A DNA stretch of 64,000 nt from Brassica napus (taxonomy: Eukaryota > Streptophyta > Magnoliopsida > Brassicales > Brassicaceae): NCBI RefSeq assembly GCF_020379485.1, contig NW_026014893.1, positions 62,001 to 126,000 on the forward strand, in the 5' to 3' direction. Position numbers and translations under genes: made by a program. Under the pieces are notes generated by a model. It ran no database searches. It was not told the origin of the DNA and saw only the letters and a program-made list of their open reading frames with translations. Within the stretch, counting starts at the first letter, position 1, and each line of letters opens with the position of its first letter. This document shows, piece by piece, positions 31,551 to 42,665 of the stretch.

Positions 31551-33233
31551 ATGGGAGGAAGCAAGGTTATTACGGTTCCGATTTCACTCAAGGGTGGGGG
31601 AAACTACCTGTTGTGGTCTAGGCTTGTGAAGACAGCCACTGGGAGGCTAGGGTTATGGGGTCACATCACAGATGAAGCTCCAGCACCAGTGGCCAGTGAG
31701 GAAGAAGGTGGAAGAGAGCTCGCGGTTGCTGATGGAAAGAAGTGGATTCAAGATGACTTGATGGTGCTATCTGTGCTGCAAGGATCACTTGAAGAACCTC
31801 TCTTGGAAGCCTACAGCTACTGCGAGACTCCAAAACACCTGTGGGAGGTACTCCAAAAGACTTTTGGGAACGTTACCAATCTGAACCGTGTGTATGAGAT
31901 CAAGAAAGCTATCAACACACTGGTACAAGATGGAGAGGAGTTCACCAAGCATTTGGGCAAGTATAGATCCTTGTGGTCTGAGCTTGAATCGTTGAGGCCA
32001 AGCACTAATGATCTAGAGCTACTCATGGAAAGGAGGGAGCAGGATCAGGTGTTTGGGTTGTTATTGACGTTGGATCCTCCATTCAACGATGTGATCAAGC
32101 ACATGTTGAGGATGCCAAATCTCCCATCTATGGAGGAAGTGTGTGCGCATCTTCAGAAGGAGGAAGGGTCACTGGGTCTCTTCGGAAGCAAAGGAGACTT
32201 AGCTCTAGCCAACAAGGCTGAGGAAGGAGCGCAAGCTAACCGTGCAGCATACAAGACTGATGAGAGGAAGTATGGTGATGAGAGGAGGTTTGGAGGCAAC
32301 TGTGATTACTGCAAGAAGTCGGGACACAAGAGGAGCCAGTGCTGGATCCTTCATCCCCATCTCAAGCCGGCCAAGTTTAACAAAGACCGAGAAGCCAGAG
32401 CTAACCTGTCTACTGAAGCAAGTGAAGCCAGTCCATCAGGAGCAGGCTCAAGTGCACAAGTGGGTGAAAGCGCAGGAAAGGCAATGGCAACTCACTACAC
32501 GGCCGCAAGGAGTTTGGAGCATGAAGTGATCCGCAAATCTGACATTGATGCCCTCATCAAAGCTCTTAAGGAGTCTGGTACATTCGGAAATACTCTTGGT
32601 TACTCTTACACTGCTCATATGATGCCTAGGAATGAGAATAGGTTGATAGATATCATTGAGGAATTAAAACTGAGAAATGAATCACCTAGAACTCATCTTG
32701 CTAGAGGCATAAAACCATTGATTGTTGACTCTGGTGCATCTCATCACATGATTAGTGATGATAGCTTGATTAAAAACATAGAACCTGCTCATGGTCATGT
32801 AATGATTGCAAATGGAGATAGAATTCCTATTAAAGGTGTAGGAGACTTAAAGCTATTTGATAAGAACTCTAAAGCATTTTACATGCCTGATTTCACTTCT
32901 AATCTCTTATCTGTTAAAAGAAGTACCAATGATCTACAATGTAATGTTATCTTTAGTCCTAACAATGTGACATTTCAGGATATTGAGAGCAATGAGTTGA
33001 TTGGACAAGGAGTAACCAAGGGGGATCTTTATGTACTTGAAGATATTAACCCCATTTCTAGTTGTTTGCTGAGTTCTGTTTTAAGTAAAGGTGCATTATG
33101 GCATTCTAGGCTAGGACATCCACATGTTAGAGCCTTAAGCTTAATGTTACCAGGTGTAATGTTTAAAAATAATGATTGTGAAGCTTGTATTTTGGGAAAA
33201 CATTGTAAGACTGTGTTTAAAAGATCTACTACT
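31551..33233 (+). pseudogene. Element I gag, protease and integrase start
   Basis: The ATG at 31551 opens MGGSKVITVP, followed by the GGNYLLWSRLVKT region, AYSYCETPKHLWEVL and the knuckle CDYCKKSGHKRSQC near codon 251. Protease DSGASHHMIS, integrase WHSRLGHPH and CEACILGKHC follow. The frame is open to KRSTT at 33233, where E is inserted. The frame goes on at 42666 with IYDKCFDLVHSDVW. Residues after 33233 in the same frame are E LTR sequence and not protein. Confidence 0.93.
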
Positions 33234-33703
33234 TATACACTTTTGTGTATAAGAGTGTGTTTAAGAACAATCAGATTGTTTTGTGTAAGATTAAAGAGAT
33301 TAAGAGAATAAGTAGAGAGAGAATAGAGAGAATACTCAAAACTCCATTAATTAATTTAATGCCTCAGATACAAGTTATATATGAAGAGATAAGGATAATA
33401 CAAAGAGGATTTCGAAATCCATAAGCATGTGAAGTCAAGGGATAGGTTGTAAAGGTGCTTCACATGCTTGGACAGGCTGTAAAGGTGCTTTACCTTTCCA
33501 GCTATGACCAGACCTTATCCAAACTACTCCTTCCTTATCCAGACTTCCTCTTGGGCGTGATCCACTCTCCAAAGGGATGCAAAGTAACTTCCTAAGCTTT
33601 TAACTTAGTTACCACAGTCAAACCGAAGTTACTTTGGTAAAACTCCAAAGTTACTATCTGCCCCAATACTCTTCCTCTATCAATGTATCACCTCTTCTCA
33701 ACA
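33234..33703 (-). repeat. 3' LTR of E
   Basis: 470 bp. The element-sense 3' end is the inverted repeat TATACACAAAAGTGTATA. The TATA box is at 33376-33382 (minus). It lacks CCGTAC sites. Confidence 0.95.
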
Positions 33704-33845
33704 CTCCCCTTTAAGCTTGACCATGTAGAACAAGTCAAGCTTGGAAACCATGAAGACCTCCCTCATTAAAAACCTCACCAAGGAAAACCCATTGGGATAA
33801 AACCTTGATGAGGGAAAAAGAGTGGAGACTCCATGGTTAAGGGGC

Positions 33846-36800
33846 TCAGCTCCTTGGAGTAAGATCAATGAGTCCAAGCCTTGATAGTATGGACTCCATT
33901 GTCTTTAATCTCGCTGCCTTAGTAAACACATCTGCAAGCTGGTCTTCACTTCTTGTATAACATGGCAGTATCACTCCTAAGATAATCATCTGCCTCACCT
34001 TATGACAATCCACCTCTATGTGCTTTGTTCTCTCATGAAACACTGAGTTGGAGGCAATGTGGATAGCTGCTTGATTGTCACAATGCATAGTCATAGGAGT
34101 AGTCTGCTCAATCTCTAGATGCTTCAAGATCCCCTTGATCCACACCAACTCGTTTGTCAGCTTCAACATGGCTCTATACTCAGCTTCAGCACTTGAACAG
34201 GAGATAACCTTCTGCTTCTTACTCTTCCAAGTAACCAAGTTCCCTCCAATGAATGTACAATACCCAGTAGTTGATCTCCTGTCAACTCTATCTCCTGCCC
34301 AATCAGCATCACAATACCCAACCACTTCTGTACTGCCATTACAGCCCATCCAAACTCCTTGTCCAGCTGTCCCACTTAGATACCTCAGTATCCTATCAAC
34401 CATCTTCCAATGATGGACCTTTGGTGCCTGCATATGTTGACTCACTTGATTCACCGCAAAGCATATATCTGGCCTAGTAATGGTCAAGTAGATCAGCTTG
34501 CCAACCATCTTCCTGTATAGCTTAGGATCCTCAAACAGCTGCTTCTCTTCCACCTCCCCCTCAAGTAGAACCTTATATCCCTCCTCTAGGGGTGTCTTGG
34601 CTATCTTACCTCCAAGCACATCAGTCTCCTTCAACATATCCATAGTATACTTCCTTTGAGACATAAACAAACCCTCCTTTGATCTGCATATCTCAATGCC
34701 CAAAAAATACTTCATCTCTCCCAAATCCTTGATGTCAAACACAGATTTGAAAAACTCCTTAGTAGCTTGAATCCTTGCCTTATCACTCCCTGTGATAATA
34801 AAATCATCCACATACACTAGAATCACAATGATCCCTGAAGGTCCTGTCAAGGTGAAGAGAGTGTGATCTAATTCAGACTTCCTAAAGCCTCTCCCATTGA
34901 GTGTTGTACTCAGCTTCCGGTACCAAGCTCTGGTTGATTGTTTCAGCCCATATATTGCCTTCTTCAACCTCAAAACATTCCCTGGCTTTACTAGATGCTC
35001 AAGACCAGGAGGCGGATGCATGTATACTTCATCTTCAAGTTCACCTTGCAGGAAAGCATTCTTCACATCCATTTGCCACAAATCCCACTCCAAGTTTGTT
35101 GCAATGGACAACACAATCCGAACTGTGTGCAACTTAGCTACTGGTGCAAAGGTATCAATGTAATCCTCTCCATAGGTCTGTGTAAATCCTCTTGCAACCA
35201 ATCTGGTCTTCTTTCTATCAATCTGTCCATTTGCTAGATACTTGATTGTGAAGATCCATCTACTAGATACAGCTTTCTTTCCCTTAGGCAGCTCACTCTC
35301 ATACCATGTATCATTTTTTATCATAGCACCTGCTTCAGCTCCCACTGATTCTTTCCATTCCTTGTCTAACATAGCTTCTTCATAAGTCCTTGGTACATAA
35401 CTCTCATCCAGACTAATCATAAAGGCATAATGCTCATCTGGAAACTCAGCAAAGGACACACGGCTTGAGAAGGATGCTCCACAGCCTGGGCATTGTAGTA
35501 CACTCTCGTGTTTACCCAGTTGGAAGGATCCCTCTTTATCCTTGTGCTCCTCCTCAAAGCTTGAACCTGATCTTCAGTTTGCACACTAGCCGGCTCCACT
35601 TGCTCTTCTTCTGAACTGGCCGGTCCAACTTGTTCTTCTCCACTAGACTGAACCTCATCCACTTCTCCACTAGACTGAACCTCATCCACTTCTCCACTAG
35701 ACTGAACATTGTTCTCAACTTCTTGTTATGTATCTTGATCATGAAGACCTGAATCCTCTTGGTTTTGCTCTTGCTCACCAGATTCAGTTCCATTCCCCCT
35801 CTCATGATCAAGAGGAGTTGTTCTTCCAGCTCCACCAGTCTGATTGGAAGGCTCTCTCCTTCCGGGTTCCTGATCCTGGGATAACCCTATCCCAAGCTTC
35901 TCCAACAACACTCTCAGTATTGTTGCCTTATCAGATGGAGCTTGAGACAAATCCTTCAGATTTTCCCACTCCTTTTCTTCATAATAACCTTTTGTTTCAA
36001 CAAACTTCACTTCTCTAGATACCATCACTCTCCTTGCTTCAGGATCATAGCACTTGTACCCCTTCTGAGTGATAGAGTAACCAATGAACATAGCCTTAGT
36101 ACTCTTTGCCTCCAGCTTGTTTCTTTGCTCTCCTGGAACCATGACATAGCACACACACCCAAAGACACGTAGGTGATCAATGACAGGTTTGCTCTTATTC
36201 AACACTTCAAATGGAGACAGATTCTTCAATATCTTGGTTGGAACCCGGTTGATGAGATAGCAAGCAGTCTGCACAGCATCACTCCAAAAGCGTTTTGGGA
36301 CATTTGCATGAAACATCATTGATCTAACAACCTCCATCAAGTGCCTGTTCTTCCTCTCAGCTACCCCATTCTGCTGTGGTGTGTAAGGGCAGCTAGTCTG
36401 ATGCACAATCCCATGCTTGGCTAGATGACTCTTGAAGGCATTGCTGATGAATTCACCTCCATTATCTGATCTCAGTACCTTCACAGTAGCATTGTATTGA
36501 TTAGATACATATGCTTGGAAGTTCATAAATGCTTCTAGCACCCTATCTTTAGATGGAAGCAATGTAAGCCAAGTATACTTAGACTTCTCGTCAATGAATG
36601 TCACAAAGTACTTCTGGCTATCTCTAGACAAACAAGGAGCAGTCCACATCTGAATGAACTAGATCAAAGCAATGCTCATAAGTAGTTTCTGATGTTGGAA
36701 AAACAGTCCTACAATGCTTCCCTAATATGCATGCTTCACACTCCAAGTGACTAAATGACATATTAAGAATTATCAATTCAATAGCACGAGCATGAGGATG

Positions 36801-37997
36801 TCCCAATTTAGCATGCCAAGTAATACTATCAATCTTCTCATAAGTACTACTCAAACACATAGAATCAAAGGGTTTAGAGATCTTAGCCAATTGGAGCTGA
36901 TATAGATTATTCTTGCTGTCTCCTCTCCCAATGACTCTTCCAGTCTTCAAATCTTGGAACTCAACATCATCTGGCCTGAATACTACTTGACAGCCAAGAT
37001 CAATTGTGGCTTTCCTCACAGATAGCAAATTTGAAGCAAACTGTGGCATGTAGAAGGCATCTGAGTCTTTATCAAATAGCTTGAGCTTTCCAACTCCTTC
37101 TATTGGAATCCTATCACCATTAGCTATCATCACACCCCCAGTGGCTTTCTTTACATCACTCATTAAGCTTCTATCACTAATCATGTGATGACTTGCTCCA
37201 GAATCAACAATGATGGGTTTGTTGGATGTGGATGCTTTGGCAGGAGCACCTTGTCTCCGGGTCGTAGCCAAAGCATACACATACTTGACAAACTCATCCC
37301 ATTCCTCCTTTGTGACACGCTCATCTGCTCCTTTGGTCTCTAGCTTCCTCATAACCCCACTGCTCTCTACAGATTCTCCCATGTAAGCTGAGTAGAAACA
37401 CTCTCCTACTTGCATACTCTCCTTGATACCCTTCCTCCATAATCTGCTCATCATGACCCACATCTTAGAAAGTTTTCTCAACTTTCCCTTCTTGCAGCTT
37501 GTACCTCTCTTCCATCTACCTGGCTTCTTGTTTATCTCCCACACATCACAAATGTGTTCAACCAGCTCACATATCTCTCCCATAAGAAAGCTAAAGATCA
37601 CATCTTGCTTCCTCCTTCCTGTATGAGTTTTCACCATACCCAACTCTGATTCTACTTCTCTCAGCCTCCCCACAAGCTGATACAACTCGTCCTTCCTTTG
37701 TCTTAGACTATAGATCACGCCCTTGGCTTCATGACCCTCCAACCTTGCTGTCTGACCTTCTTCAGCAGCTACCTCCTTTAAAGGTTCTACCTTTACTTGA
37801 ATCTCCTTCAAACTTGCTGTCTGATCTTTCTCAGCAGCTCTCACCTTTAAAGGCTCTTCCTTTACATGATTACTCCAAATCCCACAGCTTTCCAAAGCTG
37901 TCTCTACCCAATCTGACCAGATCCACTTGTTTTCTCTCCCTTTCTTCACTTGATAACTTGATCTTGTCTTCATCTCTCTGCTCACGTTTGACTCCAT
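33846..37997 (-). pseudogene. E Gag-Pol polyprotein, two frameshifts and a stop
   Basis: Starting at the ATG at 37997 (MESNVSREMK), the gag-like part is about 260 codons with no CCHC knuckle, then DSGASHHMIS near codon 264. A two-base loss near 36648 breaks HSDVW in integrase. A TAA at 35726-35728 breaks the linker in frame. A one-base loss near 35455 shifts the frame just before the RT region. Downstream, RT ([18 protein letters not shown]) and RNase H (YCDADWAGD, AEAEYRAM, HCDNQAA) are open to 33846. The gag half is open and shares many residues with A, so its odd form was inherited and is not decay of one copy. Confidence 0.92.
35638..35710 (-). repeat. 27-bp minisatellite in the linker of E
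   Basis: Units start at 35638, 35665 and 35692. They encode a nine-residue repeat containing DEVQSSGE. It is the counterpart of the 30-bp repeat in A but with a different unit. Confidence 0.85.
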
Positions 37998-38137
37998 CAG
38001 ATGTCCTCAATAAAACCCAGCAAATGAAGAACAGAGCTCAAAACCACCAAGAACACTCAAGAACATCAAGAACAGCTCAAGAACACAAAACCAGATTTTT
38101 TTTAAGAACATGAATAACACACTTCCACCCTTTTAGT

Positions 38138-38155
38138 AACCTGGCTCTGATACCA
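38138..38155 (-). promoter_or_regulatory. Primer-binding site of E
   Basis: The minus strand reads TGGTATCAGAGCCAGGTT next to the 5' LTR. Confidence 0.95.
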
Positions 38156-38373
38156 TATACACTTTTGTGTATAAGAGTGTGTTTAAGAACAATCAGATTG
38201 TTTTGTGTAAGATTAAAGAGATTAAGAGAATAAGTAGAGAGAGAATAGAGAGAATACTCAAAACTCCATTAATTAATTTAATGTCTCAGATACAAGTTAT
38301 ATATGAAGAGATAAGGATAATACAAAGAGGATTTCGAAATCCATAAGCATGTGAAGTCAAGGGATAGGCTGTA
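38156..38373 (-). repeat. 5' LTR of E, part before NA2
   Basis: 218 bp matching 33234-33451, ending with CTGTA (38369-38373), the left NA2 duplication. The LTR continues at 42409. Confidence 0.94.
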
Positions 38374-39396
38374 TGTGAGATTTGAACAGAGTACTGGTTG
38401 TGTGTGTTTGTGTGTGTATAAACTCCAATGGAGAAAGATGAGAGCTTGAAAGTGATTTGAGAAGAGACTAGAAAGAGTGTTTGTGTCTAAGTGTTTATGA
38501 GATTGGTAACAAGTCTAGAGATTCAAGAGTTTAGTGTCTAGGGTTTTAAGTTTCAAGAACAAGTTTATGAAGAGAAGGGGAAACCCCCCTTTCAGCTTAA
38601 GAGCTTCAAAATCGCCCATTACACTAGCTTTTATAAGCTTTACACATTGCATACATTAGAAACCTAAATCTAATGGATAGAAACACTTGAAAGAATGAAT
38701 GGCTAGGATGGAGCTTGGGATTGATCTGAGTGAAGGTATCTCATTGGTTCAGCTCTCTTTAGTATCTGATTGGTTAATTCAAACCGGTCAAGGCAAGGGC
38801 TGGCTTCTCATTGGCTCCTTATAGGCTCCCATGAATATTCCCATGTATCTGACCAGATACATGATCAAGGGTGCTTCTTCTCTACAGCTCACGCCAGCTA
38901 ACACCTTGCTGTCTTATCCACAAGTGGTCCCAACACTTTAAATAAAGCATTGGCGCCCTTTAGGATCAGAATACACTCTTGGCCTCTTCCCATAATCAGC
39001 CACACGAGTTTCTTCTTCCTTGGGGCTCAAGACAGACTTGTTGCAACTTCAGGATGTGTACGGATTGTTTGCACTGACCGTACAACATCCTTAAATTGCA
39101 CAAGTCCTAAAATGTCTCAAATGGCCGAGTTATGCAATATGGGTCGACCCTGATCCGTACTGATCTGTCCTGGTCGCCCTATCTTTGCACACTCAACCAT
39201 TTGCTCCCAATCACACTTCTAAGTCCCTCCTGGACTTGGCCCTATCTTTGCACAACCATCTGATCACTTCTGGACACCTTCAAAACCCTCCTCTAAAGTC
39301 TTGACAGACAATCTCTGAAGGTCTTGCCCTATTCTTGCTCAAGACCCATCTCAACCCAACTCCACCTTTGGCTCCATTTCTTTCTTCAAGTTAACA
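38374..39396 (-). repeat. 3' LTR of NA2
   Basis: 1023 bp, TGTGAGA to GTTAACA on the plus strand. It contains scattered GTACGG/CCGTAC-like sites (around 39059-39165) and a TATA-like stretch near 38631. Confidence 0.94.
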
Positions 39397-41364
39397 CTCC
39401 CCCTCAAGCTTGACTTTAGCAGATCCTAAGTCAAGCTTGGAACCTTGAAGAACTTCCTCATTAAAAACCTCACCAAGGAAAACCCTTTGGGACAAAACCT
39501 TGATGAGGGAAAAAGAGTAAAGTCTCCAAGGCCTAGGGATTGGCCAGTGAGTCTTTGTGTCTTAGTATCAGTGTGATAGACACAAAGACTTGGGATCATG
39601 GCCTCTTCACATCACCCCACGCCTTGTACTCTTCTCTCAGCCTGCTCTTGGTCTCTCCCCCTTTCACCTAACCTTCTTGTTAGGTTGAAGTGCTCGGACA
39701 TACCAGATCAGCCTCTTCATAGAGATACAAGAACTAGCTGAGCCTTGGATGCTTCTTCTTCATGAGTCACCACCTTGTTGCTGGAACTACATAAGGATGC
39801 TTCAGCCTCACTCCAACCACCTCAACACTTGAGGCCGCCTTGGACATTGCTTCTTCATCCTCCACCATACTTCCTAACCGGTTTGCTTCTCTTCTTGAAT
39901 AACAACCAAGTACTCTCGGATCATGTAAGCTTCAACACTCGCCCTCAAGCTTGAGACTCTCACATGAACAAGCTTGGACGGACTGCTTCATGATCCGCAC
40001 ACCCAAGCCACTGCAACCTCTCTTCTGAATTCGCCACCTTGATGGAATGCTTGTGGAAGCTTCAGCTACTTCTTCAACCACCTCAACACTTGAAGCCACA
40101 TTGATAGAGTAGCCTTCTTCTTCACACAGCCAAGAGTGCTCTGTCTTAGTTTGAACACTCTCTTGAATAGACACGCCACTGCCTAGACCCGGTTGGCTTC
40201 TTCTTCATTTGCTTGCAATGACTCTTGGATAGACTAGGAAGCTCACTTAACTCCCCTCCTCAAGCTTGGCCGAATCTAGGCCTAAGCTTGGAGTGAGCTT
40301 CAGTGAGCTTTAACACCATGGACAAAGTCTTCCTCTTTCAATTTGGATGAATGGTGAGCTAAGAACACATCTTGTGAACCTGAAACAACACTCAAACTCC
40401 AGCAAAGATAAGACACAATAGTATTGGGATCAATCCTTGATTAATCATCAAGTTTGATTCCCAATATCACAAGCATTGCAACAGATTAAACAAGACAGTT
40501 TCAAGTTCTAATCTTTGCAAGCAAACTCTCTAAGCACAAGCATGATCATAACAGATTCAATACAAGCTACTCAAGCATTTTTCTTTTTCTTTTAAAGCTC
40601 CTTTACTCAGCAATTTAGACATGAATCTAATGGTTCAGTATAAGGCAGCCACAAGTCAATATGCATTAATCTTAATCAGTTTCTAATTCATGAATGCAAG
40701 CTGGATATGACAGATTCTATTATCCTAACAAGTCATTTCATTTTAGAACTAGGATTAAGCATTTTAAACATTCTCAATCATCAAACCAAGCTCTTTAAGC
40801 ATCCTGGGACAGATTCTAAAACATTTTAAATTAGCAATCTTTAAACAATCCTCAGGTTTTCAATCACATCACAACATCACAACCAGTCAATAACACAAGC
40901 TCATAATCAAGAAGGTTTTAAGAATTGCTTACACAAGGAACTAGGTTGGTTCCTTAAACCTCCAAAGGGACTGGCCATGGCTTATGTTGGATCTGAGAGT
41001 CTGGATCTTCACCCACCTCCTTCTCCTTCAGTTCATGGCCACCTTCTTGTTTCTCCAACTCAAAGACCCCTCCTTTCTTCAAGTCTTCTAGGCGCCATCA
41101 TCTTGACAGCTTTCATGATGAACCAGATGAGGAAAGCTCTTTGGAGGAGACGCCTTGGATGAGGTTCGCGAGGCCTCTCCATACACCTCTGTTTCCAATG
41201 AGTCTCTCCATCAGTACAGACAGGAGAGAGGATGAGAGACACGCCATTGCTTCAGTCTTCTTCTTCATGGAGAAACTGAACTCGGATGGGAAAGTCTTCA
41301 AGGGTTGGTTTTGAGCTGTGAGATGAGCTGTGGATTTGCGGAAGCTACAGCTCAGGTTCTGATG
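39397..41364 (-). other. Internal region of NA2, apparently non-coding
   Basis: The polypurine tract at 39397-39404 is followed by CAAGCTTGACTT (39405-39416) pairing with AAGTCAAGCTTG (39428-39439), and by the conserved CCTCACCAAGG/CCTTGATGAGG stem (39468-39508). Further polypurine-like tracts with CAAGCTTG lie near 39937 and 40252. Roughly 1.8 kb remain with no conserved frame. Minus-strand frames here differ from those of NA1 at the equivalent places. Confidence 0.8.
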
Positions 41365-41382
41365 AACCTGGCTCTGATACCA
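41365..41382 (-). promoter_or_regulatory. Primer-binding site of NA2
   Basis: The minus strand reads TGGTATCAGAGCCAGGTT beside the LTR. Confidence 0.95.
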
Positions 41383-42403
41383 TGTGAGATTTGAACAGAG
41401 TACTGGTTGTGTGTGTTTGTGTGTGTATAAACTCCAATGGAGAAAGATGAGAGCTTGAAAGTGATTTGAGAAGAGACTAGAAAGAATGTTTGTGTCTAAG
41501 TGTTTATGAGATTGGTAACAAGTGTAGAGATTCAAGAGTTTAGTGTCTAGGGTTTTAAGTTTCAATAACAAGTTTATGAAGAGAAGGGGAAACCCCCCTT
41601 TCAGCTTAAGAGCTTCAAAATCGCCCATTACACTAGCTTTTATAAGCTTTACACATTGCATACATTAGAAACCTAAATCTAATGGATAGAAACACTTGAA
41701 AGAATGAATGGCTAGGATGGAGCTTGGGCTTGATCTGAGTGAAGGTATCTCATTGGTTCAGCTCTCTTTAGTATCTGATTGGTTAATTCAATCTGGTCAA
41801 GGCAAGGGCTGGCTTCTCATTGGCTCCTTATAGGCTCCCATGAATATTCCCATGTATCTGACCAGATACATGATCAAGGGTGCTTCTTCTTTACAGCTCA
41901 CGCCAGCTAACACCTTGCTGTCTTATCCACAAGTGGTCCCAACACTTTAAATAAAGCATTGGCGCCCTTTAGGATCAGAATACACTCTTGGCCTCTTCCC
42001 ATAATCAGCCACACGAGTTTCTTCTTCCTTGGGGCTCAAGACAGACTTGTTGCAACTTCAGGATGTGTACGGATTGTTTGCACTGACCGTATAACATCCT
42101 TAAATTGCACAAGTCCTAAAATGTCTCAAATGGCCGAGTTATGCAATATGGGTCGACCCTGATCCGTACTGATCTGTCCTGGTCGCCCTATCTTTGCACA
42201 CTCAACCATTTGCTCCCAATCACACTTCTAAGTCCCTCCTGGACTTGGCCCTATCTTTGCACAACCATCTGATCACTTCTGGACACCTTCAAAACCCTCC
42301 TGAAGTCTTGACAGACAATCTCTGAAGGTCTTGCCCTATTCTTGCTCAAGACCCATCTCAACCCAACTCCACCTTTGGCTCCATTTCTTTCTTCAAGTTA
42401 ACA
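41383..42403 (-). repeat. 5' LTR of NA2
   Basis: 1021 bp. It differs from the left LTR by roughly eight to ten substitutions and one small indel (near 42300). Confidence 0.94.
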
Positions 42404-42408
42404 CTGTA

Positions 42409-42660
42409 AAGGTGCTTCACATGCTTGGACAGGCTGTAAAGGTGCTTTACCTTTCCAGCTATGACCAGACCTTATCCAAACTACTCCTTCCTTATCCAGA
42501 CTTCCTCTTGGGCGTGATCCACTCTCCAAAGGGATGCAAAGTAACTTCCTAAGCTTTTAACTTAGTTACCACAGTCAAACCGAAGTTACTGTGGTAAAAC
42601 TCCAAAGTTACTATCTGCCCCAATACTCTTCCTCTATCAATGTATCACCTCTTCTCAACA
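42409..42660 (-). repeat. 5' LTR of E, part after NA2
   Basis: 252 bp that complete the LTR (218 + 252 = 470). It is followed by CTACT at 42661-42665 and then element I coding sequence. Confidence 0.94.
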
Positions 42661-42665
42661 CTACT

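Larger units (their letters stand above)
38374..42403 (-). mobile_element. NA2: complete non-autonomous LTR retrotransposon
   Basis: A 4030-bp element with LTRs of 1023 bp (38374-39396) and 1021 bp (41383-42403), TG...CA termini and perfect CTGTA duplications (38369-38373, 42404-42408). It has a primer-binding site (41365-41382), polypurine tract (39397-39404) and both 3' hairpins, but its 1986-bp internal region shows no gag, protease, integrase or RT. About ten LTR differences by eye indicate a recent insertion. Sharing the primer-binding site, polypurine tract and 3' structures with the copia elements suggests that their proteins mobilise it. Confidence 0.95.
33234..42660 (-). mobile_element. 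Ty1/copia element E, with NA2 in its 5' LTR
   Basis: The LTRs are 33234-33703 and 38156-38373 plus 42409-42660 (470 bp each, about three differences by eye). CTACT duplications lie at 33229-33233 and 42661-42665. Without NA2 the element is about 5.4 kb. It belongs with element A: matching LTR, gag lacking the zinc knuckle, repeat-bearing linker. The polypurine tract reads AAAGGGGAG in element sense. Its polyprotein has three lesions despite the near-identical LTRs. Confidence 0.95.

Noticed and set aside
32242..32529. Alternative-frame ORFs overlapping gag and pol throughout the window
   Set aside because: They overlap the main frame, recur at the same place in related elements as a by-product of coding conservation, and show no domain.
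41113..41661. Minus-strand frame of 182 codons crossing the NA2 LTR
   Set aside because: It runs from the LTR across the primer-binding site into the body. NA1 has a different frame there and no known domain is visible.
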